Below are positions 8,094-16,721 of a stretch of DNA of 64,000 nucleotides, one piece after another (within the stretch, counting starts at the first letter, position 1; the number at the start of each line of letters is the position of its first letter). The stretch covers positions 1-64,000 of the forward strand of contig JAIRVF010000070.1 of NCBI GenBank assembly GCA_031254035.1. Direction: 5' to 3'. This stretch comes from Paenibacillus sp. Lineage in GTDB: Bacteria > Bacillota > Bacilli > Paenibacillales > Paenibacillaceae. The notes beneath the pieces were generated by a model. The model ran no database searches. It worked only from the letters and a program-made list of their open reading frames with translations, and was not told the DNA's origin. The translations under genes and the position numbers were made by a program.

Positions 8094-8770
8094 CCGCCGA
8101 ACCCGCCCCCTGAACTAGAATGCGATCCAGATGAGCTAAAGCCGCTCGATTTGCCTCCGATGCTGCCGGATTTAGCTGATGTGCCGCGCCGAGAGATCGA
8201 ACCTGTCGATCTGGAGGTCTTCGGTGTAATCTTCGATCCGGAGACAGGTTTGTTCTGAAATGTGCCGCTTGCATAAGAGCGAGGCTTGTAGCTTTGCGAG
8301 GTACCGGTATAATGTGTCTGGCGGTTATCGTAATAAGTGCTCGGATGATAACCTGATCCTCTGTTGAACAGAAAGTGATACAGTAGTAAATTACCCCAGC
8401 CAAAACCGGAGTGGTAATGGTTAACCACCGTTGTTCCGCCGCTTCCGGCAGTCCCGGTGGATCCGGTCTGCGTCCCGTCTTCATTTTCTTTTTCATCGGG
8501 AAGCGGGATGCTCCAGTCTGCATTTTTATCAAAATAAGCTTTCACTTCATCATTGGACCAGGCCACCAGCTTGGGTTCATCCGCTGTATTCCCCACCGAG
8601 TCGGAACCTGCTCCCTCAGCCATCACACCGCCCGAAAGTAAAAACGCGTTCGCAAGCAGCGCCACGCCAAGCGACGTGGATAGTACCCGAACCGATTTGC
8701 CTTCCGGATTAAACAGCTTGAACGTATGGCTTCCCTCATCCTGCGACTGTTTTCGTTGCTCGTTTTTCAT
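8090..8770 (-). CDS. Exported Gly/Ser-rich protein with SGGGFGG tail, YjfM-like position
   Basis: 226 residues. A charged N-terminus precedes a hydrophobic segment (about 30-52, LSTSLGVALLANAFLLSGGV) acting as signal or anchor. The middle includes KLVAWSNDEVKAYFDKNADW and VNHYHSGFGWGNLLLYHFL, and the last ~80 residues are low-complexity Ser/Gly/Lys/Arg ending GGGFGG. In enterobacteria the equivalent place in the yjf cluster is taken by YjfM, a DUF1190 protein also with Ser/Gly-rich character; homology is suspected, not shown. Ribosome site AAAGGAGGAG lies about 6 nt upstream of the ATG at 8770. It is 4-nt coupled to the ATP-grasp gene. Confidence 0.72.
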   Translation of the reverse strand: MKNEQRKQSQDEGSHTFKLFNPEGKSVRVLSTSLGVALLANAFLLSGGVMAEGAGSDSVGNTADEPKLVAWSNDEVKAYFDKNADWSIPLPDEKENEDGTQTGSTGTAGSGGTTVVNHYHSGFGWGNLLLYHFLFNRGSGYHPSTYYDNRQTHYTGTSQSYKPRSYASGTFQNKPVSGSKITPKTSRSTGSISRRGTSAKSGSIGGKSSGFSSSGSHSSSGGGFGG

Positions 8771-8799
8771 ATTTGCTCCTCCTTTCTCGCTTTCACTAA

Positions 8800-8888
8800 G
8801 GCGCGATCAAAAAAATAATAGATCATTTGATTTGCCGAAGGTACCTAATGATGGGCGGTTTTCGTGCAAATCCGATTTTGATCGCGCC
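8800..8888 (-). repeat. Palindromic ~90-nt element, copy 1
   Basis: The outer arms GGCGCGATCAAAA and TTTTGATCGCGCC pair, and an inner arm pair GATTTGC/GCAAATC plus CGAA/TTCG forms a second stem around a short loop. A second copy lies at 21997-22092 with the same architecture. This copy ends 29 nt before the start codon of the Gly/Ser-rich protein gene and 12 nt after the small upstream gene. Confidence 0.8.
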
Positions 8889-8900
8889 TACGCAAGCTAT

Positions 8901-9113
8901 CTATCCCCGAATTCGGACCAGCAAAAGCTCCAGTTTGCCTTTGTCCACATTCAATCTGCCTTCAATGGTTTCGTATTCCTGGCCTTGAACGACGAGATAA
9001 TTTACATGCTCCAAAGCTGCGATCAAATTCATGCTCCAGTAGCGCTCCTCAATCTCCCGCAGCTCACCGTTTGGCATTTTCTCCGTCAAAATCACAGTCA
9101 TATCGTTGCCCAT
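8901..9113 (-). CDS. Small protein of unknown function at the head of the ATP-grasp operon
   Basis: 70 residues, MGNDMTVILTEKMPNGELRE, no signal peptide or membrane segment; probably a small cytosolic alpha/beta protein (strand with K-M-P-N-G turn, then YWSMNLIAALEHVNYLVV helix). GGGGTG lies 8 nt upstream of the ATG at 9113. It points the same way as the operon and is separated from the next gene only by the palindromic element, so co-transcription is likely. I do not recognise the family. Confidence 0.65.
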   Translation of the reverse strand: MGNDMTVILTEKMPNGELREIEERYWSMNLIAALEHVNYLVVQGQEYETIEGRLNVDKGKLELLLVRIRG

Positions 9114-9453
9114 ATTGAATACACCCCTGTTCTGAATTTACTCTTATGTCAATTAATACGTTTAAGTGAACTAGTACGTTCCATCAACATCTCATGTTTC
9201 TCAAAACCGTGGTTTAGACGTGGTCTTATGCCAAAATTATCATATTATAGAGGCACCTATCTACAGGATAAAACCTCTCTATCAGAAACGCAATCCGATA
9301 TTTCCTATTTACCGAAACTTTCGGACAAGGAATTTTGCTGAATACTAGTAACCTTATATTGGAATTAGACGTCTTATATTGGTATTGGAGAAGTGTTGAT
9401 ATATAAAATCGCTATGATTCTCTAAAAACAAATGGAAGAAATGAGGCGGAAAA
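9114..9453. other. Intergenic region between divergent units
   Basis: 340 nt, AT-rich, holding the start regions of the leftward ATP-grasp operon and the rightward broken PQQ-like gene. A TTGACA occurs on the minus strand near 9149-9154 without a good -10. The pair CTTATATTGG repeats near 9350 and 9372. No gene or RNA was recognised. Confidence 0.4.
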
Positions 9454-9908
9454 TTGAACTATATCAAACTCATTCGTGCAGGCATTGCGTCCACTCTTTC
9501 AACAGCCTTTCTATTCTGTGCAAGCATACTTCCAGTAATCCATGCCGATACTCCCGCCGTTTCATATGGTTTTTGGATTGGAGAGAAATTTGCAGCCCCT
9601 ATTCAAAAACCACTCTGGACGGCATCCGTCGATGTGGGTGTGGAATCAGCTATAACTAATGACGGTACGGTGCTATCCTTTTCCGAGGAAAAGTTGATAG
9701 CGCTGAACCTCACAACCGGCGCGTCTATATCGGGCAAAGCGACGGCGTATTTCATGGATATAACCTGCAGACGATGGCTCCGGCTTTTACAGTAAATACA
9801 GGATCACGCAATTACGGTCCGACCCTGCGCTCCGGCAATACGCTGATCATTCAGGCTAAGGATACCGGCAAGCTGATTGCTGTTCCGGTGCCGAGGGCGC
9901 TGCAGTGA
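9454..9908 (+). pseudogene. Remnant of a secreted PQQ-like beta-propeller protein
   Basis: Starts at TTG 9454 behind GAGGCGG, with a signal peptide (FLFCASILPVIHADT) and then KPLWTASVDVGVESAITND and EEKLIALNLTTGA, typical blades of PQQ/WD40-like propellers. At about 9722 the frame is lost; the next frame continues VYIGQSDGVFHGYNLQTM and GSRNYGPTLRSGNTLIIQ to a stop at 9906-9908. About 150 residues remain of a family usually several hundred long, so both a frameshift and probably a large deletion occurred. It opens a run of four damaged genes. Confidence 0.65.
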
Positions 9909-9925
9909 GCGGACGTACCGGGATA

Positions 9926-9970
9926 GAAACAAACAGACAGAGGGCAGAAAAGCCTCTGTCTGTTTGTTTC
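9926..9970 (+). terminator. Strong hairpin, probable bidirectional terminator
   Basis: A perfect 18-bp stem: GAAACAAACAGACAGAGG (9926-9943) pairs with its complement at 9953-9970 across a 9-nt loop. It lies between two convergent broken genes. Confidence 0.75.
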
Positions 9971-10060
9971 TATGTTTAATCTTAACGTTGATTTTGGGTT
10001 AAAGAAACACCAAGACATAAAGTAACTTTGCCCTCCCATTAAGACATTCTTCCGTATGCA

Positions 10061-10735
10061 TTACGCTTCAGTTTCGACTTCGCCGTACGACGTCGCAGCG
10101 GCGTTCATGTAATAAGCCAAACCGGTTTGCTGTCCTTCTAACATGCCAAGATGAAATTCATCCAACAGGAAAAATGACGTCTGGACTGCAAAATCTTTGG
10201 CCGATATTTGATGACCATGCGCATTCATAAATGCCAGATGATCCCGAATCAATTGATGTACCCTCGGATCATTATGTTTGATCCCCCCTAGCAGGGAAAC
10301 GGACATATTTTTCATGAAAGCAGCGGCCTCAACAGCCTGCTCGTTCATCTCCCGCACATCAATCGGCTCGGCTTCAAGCTCCACACCGTATTGCTCCTTT
10401 AGATAGTCGCTTTGTTCCTGCAGCGCATCCCGCCACTCTTCCTGGCTCTCGAATCCGGTAAACAACTCCCCCTTCGGCAGTTTTTTTCCGCTTTCCAGGC
10501 TGGCTTTCGTTTTTCTCAACGTGTCCATAACCCGGTCCAACCTTAACCTGCGCTGTTCCAGAAGTCTTTCCTGTTCCGACAGCAGCGCCATCCGGTCCGG
10601 CTCCTGATCCAGAAGCTTCCCGATTTGCTCCAATGAAAAATCAAGCTCGCGGTAAAATAAAATCGCCTGTAGACGTTCAAGCTCCTCCATTCCATATAAG
10701 CGATAACCCGCTTCCGTGATCTCGGCCTGCTTCTT
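10061..10735 (-). pseudogene. MerR/TipAS regulator lacking its DNA-binding helix
   Basis: The open frame encodes AEITEAGYRLYGMEELERLQ onward, i.e. the wing and linker helix of a MerR domain, followed by a complete TipAS-type C-terminal domain (about 85-225). The first 30 or so residues, which hold the helix-turn-helix, are absent; upstream sequence switches at about 10735-10741 into a TetR gene on the other strand. Without the HTH it cannot bind DNA as a MerR protein, although an ATG at 10741 might still be used by chance. Evidence points to a deletion that joined two genes head to head. Confidence 0.7.
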
Positions 10736-11235
10736 CGTCACGCAAGGATCAAATTATTGATGCTGCCGTAGCATCTTTTGCCGAACATGGTTTTTACAAG
10801 ACGACCACAGCCAATGTAGCGAAGGCGGCCGGCGTGACACAGCCATATGTCTTTCATTTTTTCAAATCCAAGGAAGAACTGTTTATCGCAGTCCTGGAAC
10901 GTGCCAAAGGCAAAATTGAAGAGGCGTTTGTCAATGTGGAAGCCCCGCCTGAGCATCTCGTTGAGGTCATGGGCCGTGCATTCGGTCAACTGATCCAAAC
11001 TCACCGCGACGAAATGCTTGTCACCATGCAAGCATTTACGACTTCCGAGTCCGACATCCGCGACACCGTACGAGATCATTTCACCTCGATCTACCAGACG
11101 GTGACCCAGCGTTTCGAACAAGCGGGAATACCAAATGCCAAATTTGCAGCCAGTATGTTCATCGGCTCGGGACTCGTCATCACCATGTCAGAAGTGCTTG
11201 AAGCTCCTGAGCTTTCGCCTTGGTCGAACAAATAG
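10718..11235 (+). pseudogene. TetR/AcrR regulator lacking its start
   Basis: The frame reads RKDQIIDAAVASFAEHGFYK, TTTANVAKAAGVTQPYVFHFF, then a ligand-binding domain ending APELSPWSNK. The HTH is complete, but there is no ATG, GTG or TTG between the in-frame stop at 10717-10719 and the HTH, so the natural start codon and first several residues are missing at the join with the truncated MerR gene. Members of this group usually repress an adjacent exporter gene; the fragment that follows encodes such a permease. Confidence 0.7.
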
Positions 11236-11336
11236 TTTCACTTGGTCGACAGCCATCCAAGCATGCCCCGGACCACGCACCGTGCGCACGGTGTACAAAG
11301 CCACATACATACAGCCGCTGGACAATGCTTGCTGCG

Positions 11337-11801
11337 CGGTCGTTGCTTAATATTGCGGCATCTCTGCTTATTACCACGGTTGGCACGGGTATGGTTACCC
11401 TGATGGGCGTCCAATCTGGACAAGGTTTTGCCGCCATGTGGCTGTTCCAGCTTATCTATGTCGTTACGTTTTTGTTCGTCGCCCAGCTGTCCTTTTATAT
11501 CTTCAGCGATGCGGGTGGATGGATCAATATTGCGCTGCTGTCCATACAGTTAATTACATCCAGCGCAATGGTTCCACGCGAATTGCTGCCATCCTTTTAC
11601 CACTTTGTCAGTGAATATTTCCCTGCCACCTATGCGGTTACCGGCATTATGAACCTGGTAAACGGCGGGCCTGTCATAACAAACGCAGCCAATTCGCTCC
11701 TGCTTATTTTGCTGACCGTACTGGTTGTGACGACTATGATCGTAGGTGGAATGCAGCTGCTGCAGCGTAAACCCAAGGGGACGGTACAAATAGCTTCTTA
11801 G
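11337..11801 (+). pseudogene. C-terminal fragment of a YhgE/Pip-type ABC-2 membrane protein
   Basis: From about RSLLNIAASLLITTVGTGMV the frame shows five membrane segments and the family-typical FSDAGGWINIALLSIQLITS, ELLPSFYHFVSEYFPATYAV and GIMNLVNGG. These are the last ~155 residues of a protein normally over 700 residues long. Upstream (11236-11336) the sequence does not continue the family; an open frame overlaps the TetR end by chance. The lost part includes the large external domain, so this is a remnant. TetR plus YhgE is a common gene pair in Bacillales. Confidence 0.68.
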
Positions 11802-11852
11802 CCGGGAGCGGCAACAATAATGCGGCCAATGCAGGTACAGATAAAATGTCGC

Positions 11853-11888
11853 CAAAAGAAGAGCGCCTTCAATACCGATGGCGCCCTT
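11853..11888 (-). terminator. Intrinsic terminator of the first TCS-ABC module
   Basis: AAGGGCGCC and GGCGCTCTT form a 9-bp stem with one G-U pair and a 12-nt loop; CTTTT follows on the minus strand. Confidence 0.55.
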
Positions 11889-11944
11889 GCCATAGTTCTC
11901 CATAATACGATGGACTCAAACTGTTTTTTGTACTCACGAAAATG

Positions 11945-12691
11945 TTATACTTCTTTTCTTTTAAAATACGTTAAGCCGAAAATAAGGAACACCACAAAGC
12001 TGCCAAGCACGGTGATCATCAAATTTTCAAACGGCATGTTCATGGCCCCGAATCCTCCGCCTGCCAGCGCCTTCCCCGGGATGATGGTGGCAAGAAACGG
12101 CTGAGCCCATGGATAAAAGGGGCCGAACTTGGCCGAATTCACAATCAGTATGTTAGGTATTGTGAACATAACATTCATCGCAAGCGGTGCGGCAAAGCTG
12201 CTCCACATCAGCGAAACAGCAAGCTGCAAAGCGGCAAGCGGCAAACACGCAACCCATCCGCCTATCAGGCAACAGAGAATGACACCCCATTCGATCGGAG
12301 TACTAAAACCTTTGATCGTTCCGACCAGATAAAATCCCCCAAGAAACAACACTTGAATGAGCGCCAACATCACCATAATAACCGTATATTTGGCAAAATA
12401 CACGCCCGTCCGGGTCACCGGTAGCACCAGCAGTTGTTTCCATCCGCCGCCACTGTGCTCGTACCTGCAAATAAAAGCAGCGAATATGCCGGACATGATT
12501 GGCAGAAACAGCACGGTGTGCAGCATCCCCATGGGACCAAGCAGCATCAACCACGACAGTTCGGAGTCTTCAATCTTGGACATCAGTCCGACAATTACGG
12601 AAATGACCGGACTGATGAATATGAGCAGCATGATAAACGAACGGGACATTTTTAACCGCTCTGACGACAACACCTTGAAGAAAGATCCCAT
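11945..12691 (-). CDS. ABC-2 permease, peptide-antibiotic resistance type
   Basis: 248 residues with six predicted helices: an N-terminal one after SSERLKMSRS, then RYEHSGGGWKQLLVLPVTRTG, a cytosolic coupling region typical of BcrB and lantibiotic-immunity EG permeases, and the remaining helices. It starts right after the stop of a second, similar permease, so the two probably form a heterodimer driven by the ATPase encoded first. Such transporters remove bacitracin- or lantibiotic-like peptides from the membrane; the substrate here is not shown. Confidence 0.82.
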   Translation of the reverse strand: MGSFFKVLSSERLKMSRSFIMLLIFISPVISVIVGLMSKIEDSELSWLMLLGPMGMLHTVLFLPIMSGIFAAFICRYEHSGGGWKQLLVLPVTRTGVYFAKYTVIMVMLALIQVLFLGGFYLVGTIKGFSTPIEWGVILCCLIGGWVACLPLAALQLAVSLMWSSFAAPLAMNVMFTIPNILIVNSAKFGPFYPWAQPFLATIIPGKALAGGGFGAMNMPFENLMITVLGSFVVFLIFGLTYFKRKEV

Positions 12692-13414
12692 TTAGTTCAC
12701 GTCCTTTCTGCGGAAATGCCCCATACCCACCATGTAGATGATAAATGCAAGAATGATTCCCGCACCGATTGGAAGTTCTGGTTTGGCCTCGCTGACAAAG
12801 GACAAGAACGGCCAGGAGAGCGGGACAAATTCCGGATAGCTTGCAGAAAACATCGAGGCGATAGCAGCCGTAATCCCAAGCGTGATGGGTAAAGCCTGAT
12901 TTTTGAGCGATAAAGACAACCACAGCTGAAGCGCCAGCAAAGGCAGCGCCCCAAGATACGGCAAAAAGCTAAGTTTCAAAATGGTCAGATACGGGATGTT
13001 ATCCGTCCCGAATCCTAGTAGAATACCAAGGATGACCGTTCCGGCAGACAAGATGATGCAGGCCACTCCCATCGCAATAAAGGCCAGCAGGACCTTGGCG
13101 GTAAACACCGAAACTCTGGAGATCGGCAGCGCCAGCAGCTGCTTCCACGAATTGTTCTGATGCTCCACATTCGCAATCAGTGAAGCAATTAACGTGGAGC
13201 CAAGATATAAAGCAATCGGCACGAAGGAGAAGATTTCCCTGATCAATCCTTGCCACAGATCCGTTTTATAATGATCCATCATGTAATCATAACGAAGACC
13301 AAAATTCAAAGCCTGCATGGACAGCAGTCCAACGGAACCGAGAAAAACCAGAAACCAGATGCCTTTTTTGCGGATTTTCAGGAAATCGGATGACAATGCT
13401 TTACCAATCATCAC
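12692..13414 (-). CDS. ABC-2 permease, paralog of its downstream neighbour
   Basis: 240 residues, six predicted helices, with the coupling-like segment NVEHQNNSWKQLLALPISRV aligning to the equivalent region of the next permease. Its start overlaps the ATPase stop by 4 nt (ATGA). Together the two half-permeases resemble the E and G subunits of immunity transporters (LanFEG) or BcrB-type pairs. Cytoplasmic membrane; substrate unknown. Confidence 0.82.
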   Translation of the reverse strand: MMIGKALSSDFLKIRKKGIWFLVFLGSVGLLSMQALNFGLRYDYMMDHYKTDLWQGLIREIFSFVPIALYLGSTLIASLIANVEHQNNSWKQLLALPISRVSVFTAKVLLAFIAMGVACIILSAGTVILGILLGFGTDNIPYLTILKLSFLPYLGALPLLALQLWLSLSLKNQALPITLGITAAIASMFSASYPEFVPLSWPFLSFVSEAKPELPIGAGIILAFIIYMVGMGHFRRKDVN

Positions 13415-14331
13415 TCGAATCCCCCCTGCTCGATTACCTGCATGAAAATATCCTCGAGTGTGCGGCGTTTCTCTTCCACCCGGTAGATGGCATGGTTATT
13501 GTCCACCAGCCGCTTGACAAGCAGCGCCACTTCGGGATCACTAAGCTGCTGATCTAGCTTAAGTCCACCATTCTCCAGTTGTCCGATGTACCCTTGAGAC
13601 TGAATAAGCTGCAGAGCTTCAACCGGTTCGGATACGACCAGCCGGAATCCTACCGACGCCTGCTGTCGTAAATTGTTAATCGTATCTTGGAACACCATTT
13701 CGCCTTCGCGGATAATACCCACCGTTCCAGCCATTTGCTCCACTTCGCTCAGCAGATGGCTCGAAACCAGCACCGTAATGCCATGCTGCTCCGGCATGCT
13801 GCGGATCAGCTCGCGAATTTCATGAATGCCCTCAGGGTCCAAACCGTTGGTAGGTTCATCAAGAATCAGCAGTTCAGGATTGCCCAGCAGCGCCGCCGCA
13901 ATGCCCAGACGCTGCTTCATGCCAAGCGAATAACCTTTGACCGGACGTTTGGCGTCCTTGGTTAAGGAAACGATGCTCAGCACCTCATCGATTCGGGATT
14001 TCGGAACATCGAGAATTCGGCGTATCGCCTCCAGATTTTGTACGGCTGTCAAATGGCCGTAGTTAGACGGATATTCGACCAACGAACCAACCTTGCGGAG
14101 GATATTTAGCTTTTCCTTCCTGATATCCTTGCCGAAAATATGTATGGAGCCCATGGTCGGCCGGATCAGTCCGAGCAGCATCCGGATCGTTGTCGTTTTA
14201 CCGGCGCCGTTTGGCCCCAGGAAGCCATAAATTTCCCCTTTGGCAATTTCCAAATTCAAATTCCGTACCGCATAATGTCCACCATATTTTTTATTTAAAT
14301 CCTTCGTTTGAATAACGAGTTCTCTCATCAT
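13411..14331 (-). CDS. ABC transporter ATPase, BcrA/LanF type
   Basis: 306 residues. Walker A GPNGAGKTT near residue 40, Q-loop region, signature GYSLGMKQR, Walker B LLILDEPTNGLDPEG and the H-loop SSHLL are all present, so it should hydrolyse ATP. The C-terminal ~80 residues (ending RTLEDIFMQV) are the BcrA-type extension. GAGGTGATTA precedes tandem ATG codons. It is the first gene of the ATPase-permease-permease set, 136 nt downstream of the sensor kinase; a strong palindrome lies in that gap. Confidence 0.88.
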   Translation of the reverse strand: MMRELVIQTKDLNKKYGGHYAVRNLNLEIAKGEIYGFLGPNGAGKTTTIRMLLGLIRPTMGSIHIFGKDIRKEKLNILRKVGSLVEYPSNYGHLTAVQNLEAIRRILDVPKSRIDEVLSIVSLTKDAKRPVKGYSLGMKQRLGIAAALLGNPELLILDEPTNGLDPEGIHEIRELIRSMPEQHGITVLVSSHLLSEVEQMAGTVGIIREGEMVFQDTINNLRQQASVGFRLVVSEPVEALQLIQSQGYIGQLENGGLKLDQQLSDPEVALLVKRLVDNNHAIYRVEEKRRTLEDIFMQVIEQGGFE

Positions 14332-14370
14332 TAATCACCTCAGAAACTATCTTATCTTGCCGAGGTTAAA

Positions 14371-14418
14371 AGACAGACAGCCCTAAGTTTAAAAATTTTT
14401 TAAACTTAAGACTGTCTG
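14371..14418 (-). promoter_or_regulatory. Long palindrome between kinase and ABC genes (attenuator or terminator)
   Basis: CAGACAG pairs with CTGTCTG and CTAAGTTTAAAAA with TTTTTAAACTTAAG, nearly without loop, giving a stem of about 20 bp. On the minus strand TCTTTT follows. It could stop or throttle read-through from the two-component genes into the transporter genes. Confidence 0.55.
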
Positions 14419-14467
14419 CCATTAAACTTTTAATAAGTGTTAGAAAGGCCGGTTTTTAACAACCTCT

Positions 14468-15913
14468 CTAGCCGTTTAGTTTTAGTCCCGACTCGCCGCT
14501 GTCAGCCGAATAAATAAAAATATTCGTACCGCTTGTAGTACTATTCATGTCGATATGAAGCCCCATCTCTCTCGCCAGGAAACCGACGATGGCAAGTCCA
14601 ATCCCTGCTCCTTTGTCCGACGAGGCCGCTTTGACCCCTTTGCCTTTATCCGAAATAACCAGCGCGGTTCGGCCATTTTCGTCCATATGGGTATGGATGC
14701 CGATATATTGTCCACTGTGCGCATGTCGGACCGCGTTTTGAAATATATTATCGAGAATTCTGCGGAACCACTGGGCATCCAGTGTCCAGAACATAGGCTC
14801 TTCCGGAAGTTCGATATCGACCTCAAAACCTTCTTTTTCCCAGAGCGGGTACCAGGCCGCCGCACTTTCCCGCACAATCCGCAGTACATCGCTTCGTTCA
14901 GGATGGAGCGTGTATTTTCCACTTGTCAGCAGATTATAGGAAAGCAGGTTGTCGATGAGCCCAGAAAGATCGCCCAACTTCGTTTCCGTGAGCTTGAGCA
15001 GCTCCCTACCTTTATCGGACAGCTGTTCCTTTTGCAATGAATATACATGGCTCCGGACCACGGTTAGCGGTGTTCTTAAATCATGGGAAAGATTAGCCAC
15101 GAGACGTTTACGCAGCTCTTCCTCTTCCCGCTCGCGCTTCAAGCTGCTGCTCAGCTGGCGGACCATGCCGTTGAAAGCTTCCTCCAGCTGCCCGATTTCG
15201 TCAGTCTTTTTGACCACAATCGGGTCTGGCAGCCCGCTGCCGGCCTCCACCGTCATCGCGGATTGCAAGTGGAGCAACCGCCGACGCATTTTAACAAAAA
15301 ACATCCATGAGGCTGCGATAAACAAAATAAAGATAAGCAGCATAATGCCATAAAAAATCAGCCAGTCGCGTGCCGAGATGTCGTTGTCATTTTCATCCAA
15401 AGCTTTTCTCGACACCTGCATCACCATGAACCCTTGGTTCAGCTTTTCGTTGTCGCCGATGAAGGCAATGACGGAAAATTGCTGTGTGGCCTCTCTGTAA
15501 CGCTTTAAATAGGACACTGCATCCGCAGCGCCCCATGTTTGCGGTAACTCCAGTCGGCTCGTCGCTGGCTGTCTTACACGGGAATCCACGTCCACCCAAA
15601 ACATGTCTACCCTCGGGTATATCTTGCTTAAATCACTAAGCTTCTGATCGACCTGTTCCGATGTGCTTCCCTTCAACTGTTCAGCCTCTTTATGCCACAT
15701 CTTTTCGAGGGAATAAGTCCGGTAAGGGCTATCTTTTTTGTCAACCTGCGGGTATGTATTGCTGAGCATCATCTTTTGAATCACTTGGTAAGCGATCATC
15801 GATGCGGGAATTACCACCGGAATAAACAGCGTCGCACTCAGGATGATCAGGAGATATCTTGAGAGTAGGGAACCCCGAAAACGGGATTGGGACGGTTTTG
15901 TTTTCGTCCTCAT
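14468..15913 (-). CDS. Membrane sensor histidine kinase
   Basis: 481 residues. Helix 1 (about 20-45), an extracytoplasmic sensor of about 135 residues, helix 2 (about 183-206), a HAMP linker, HisKA with H-box NLSHDLRTPLTVV, N-box FQNAVRHA, and G-boxes DKGKGV and GAGIGLAIV. It autophosphorylates and passes phosphate to the OmpR-type regulator encoded upstream, whose stop overlaps its start by 4 nt. Its large sensor domain sets it apart from the tiny-sensor BceS type. Together with the ABC genes downstream it forms a likely envelope-stress or antibiotic-sensing module; the signal is unknown. Confidence 0.88.
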   Translation of the reverse strand: MRTKTKPSQSRFRGSLLSRYLLIILSATLFIPVVIPASMIAYQVIQKMMLSNTYPQVDKKDSPYRTYSLEKMWHKEAEQLKGSTSEQVDQKLSDLSKIYPRVDMFWVDVDSRVRQPATSRLELPQTWGAADAVSYLKRYREATQQFSVIAFIGDNEKLNQGFMVMQVSRKALDENDNDISARDWLIFYGIMLLIFILFIAASWMFFVKMRRRLLHLQSAMTVEAGSGLPDPIVVKKTDEIGQLEEAFNGMVRQLSSSLKREREEEELRKRLVANLSHDLRTPLTVVRSHVYSLQKEQLSDKGRELLKLTETKLGDLSGLIDNLLSYNLLTSGKYTLHPERSDVLRIVRESAAAWYPLWEKEGFEVDIELPEEPMFWTLDAQWFRRILDNIFQNAVRHAHSGQYIGIHTHMDENGRTALVISDKGKGVKAASSDKGAGIGLAIVGFLAREMGLHIDMNSTTSGTNIFIYSADSGESGLKLNG

Positions 15914-16584
15914 GCCTTCACCCTGTAACCAACGCCGCGAACGGTTTCGATGATCTCCGGGTTCGCTGGATCACGTTCTAGTTTTTCGCGCAAATACCGG
16001 ATATGAACCATTAGCGTCTTATCTCCATCCAGATAAGGGTCGCCCCATACGTTTTCGTAAATTTGTTCCTTGGTCAAAATCTGGCCGAGGTGGCGAAGCA
16101 AATATGTAAAAATTTGAAACTGTTTGCCTGTCAACAAAATCTCTTCGCTTGTGTCGTTATTTACGATCCGATTTTCACGCTCGTATACGAGCAGATTCTT
16201 AAGCTTGAGCGGCTCGGTCGAATAAGAACCTGAGCGGCGCAGCAGCACCTCGATGCGTGCGGCAAGCTCATCTGGATGAAAGGGCTTGGTCAAATAGTCG
16301 TCCGCAAATTGCAGCCCTTCAAGCTTATCATCAATGGATGTCCGCGCGGACAACATCAGGATCGGCAGATCCGGGTACGCCTTCCTGAGCCGCTGTCCTA
16401 CCGTAAATCCGTCAAGTCCCGGCAGCATCACATCAAGTATGACCATGCGGCATCCTATCGCCTTATCCACGGCATGCTCCCCGTTTTGCAGCCAGGTTAC
16501 CTCATAACCGCGCCCCATCAAATCCTCATTCACCCATGTGCCGATTTCAGCGTCATCTTCGATATACAACAAATGAATACTCAA
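15910..16584 (-). CDS. OmpR/PhoB-type response regulator
   Basis: 224 residues from a TTG at 16584 preceded by AAGGGGAAG at 7 nt; an upstream frame to 16695 is less likely since the receiver domain begins at once with IHLLYIEDDAEIG. Phospho-acceptor Asp lies in VILDVMLPG, and the conserved Lys in LTKPF. The loop before it reads GLQFADDYLTKPF, one residue shorter than the usual GxxxGADDYLTKPF (a Gly is missing). The C-terminal winged helix (LLTGKQFQIFTYLLRH, then HIRYLREKLE and GVGYRV) is complete. It probably controls the downstream transporter and its own operon. Confidence 0.88.
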   Translation of the reverse strand: MSIHLLYIEDDAEIGTWVNEDLMGRGYEVTWLQNGEHAVDKAIGCRMVILDVMLPGLDGFTVGQRLRKAYPDLPILMLSARTSIDDKLEGLQFADDYLTKPFHPDELAARIEVLLRRSGSYSTEPLKLKNLLVYERENRIVNNDTSEEILLTGKQFQIFTYLLRHLGQILTKEQIYENVWGDPYLDGDKTLMVHIRYLREKLERDPANPEIIETVRGVGYRVKA

Positions 16585-16721
16585 TTTTTTCTTCCCCTTC
16601 TGCCCTAGACTTTCGCCAGGTTGTTCTCCCCTCAAAAACATGGTATATTTTACGTGTCTGGCGGCGCCGATCATGCGCATGCCTGTCATTAACAATTTAA
16701 AGGCTATGCTACCATGAAATC

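Noticed and set aside
8553..9341. Plus-strand frame of about 260 codons across the small gene and the palindrome
   Set aside because: Runs through the repeat element and antisense to two genes; no start site.
11220..11336. Upstream part of the open frame leading into the YhgE-like fragment
   Set aside because: Overlaps the TetR 3' end and lacks membrane-protein character; treated as chance read-through into the fragment.
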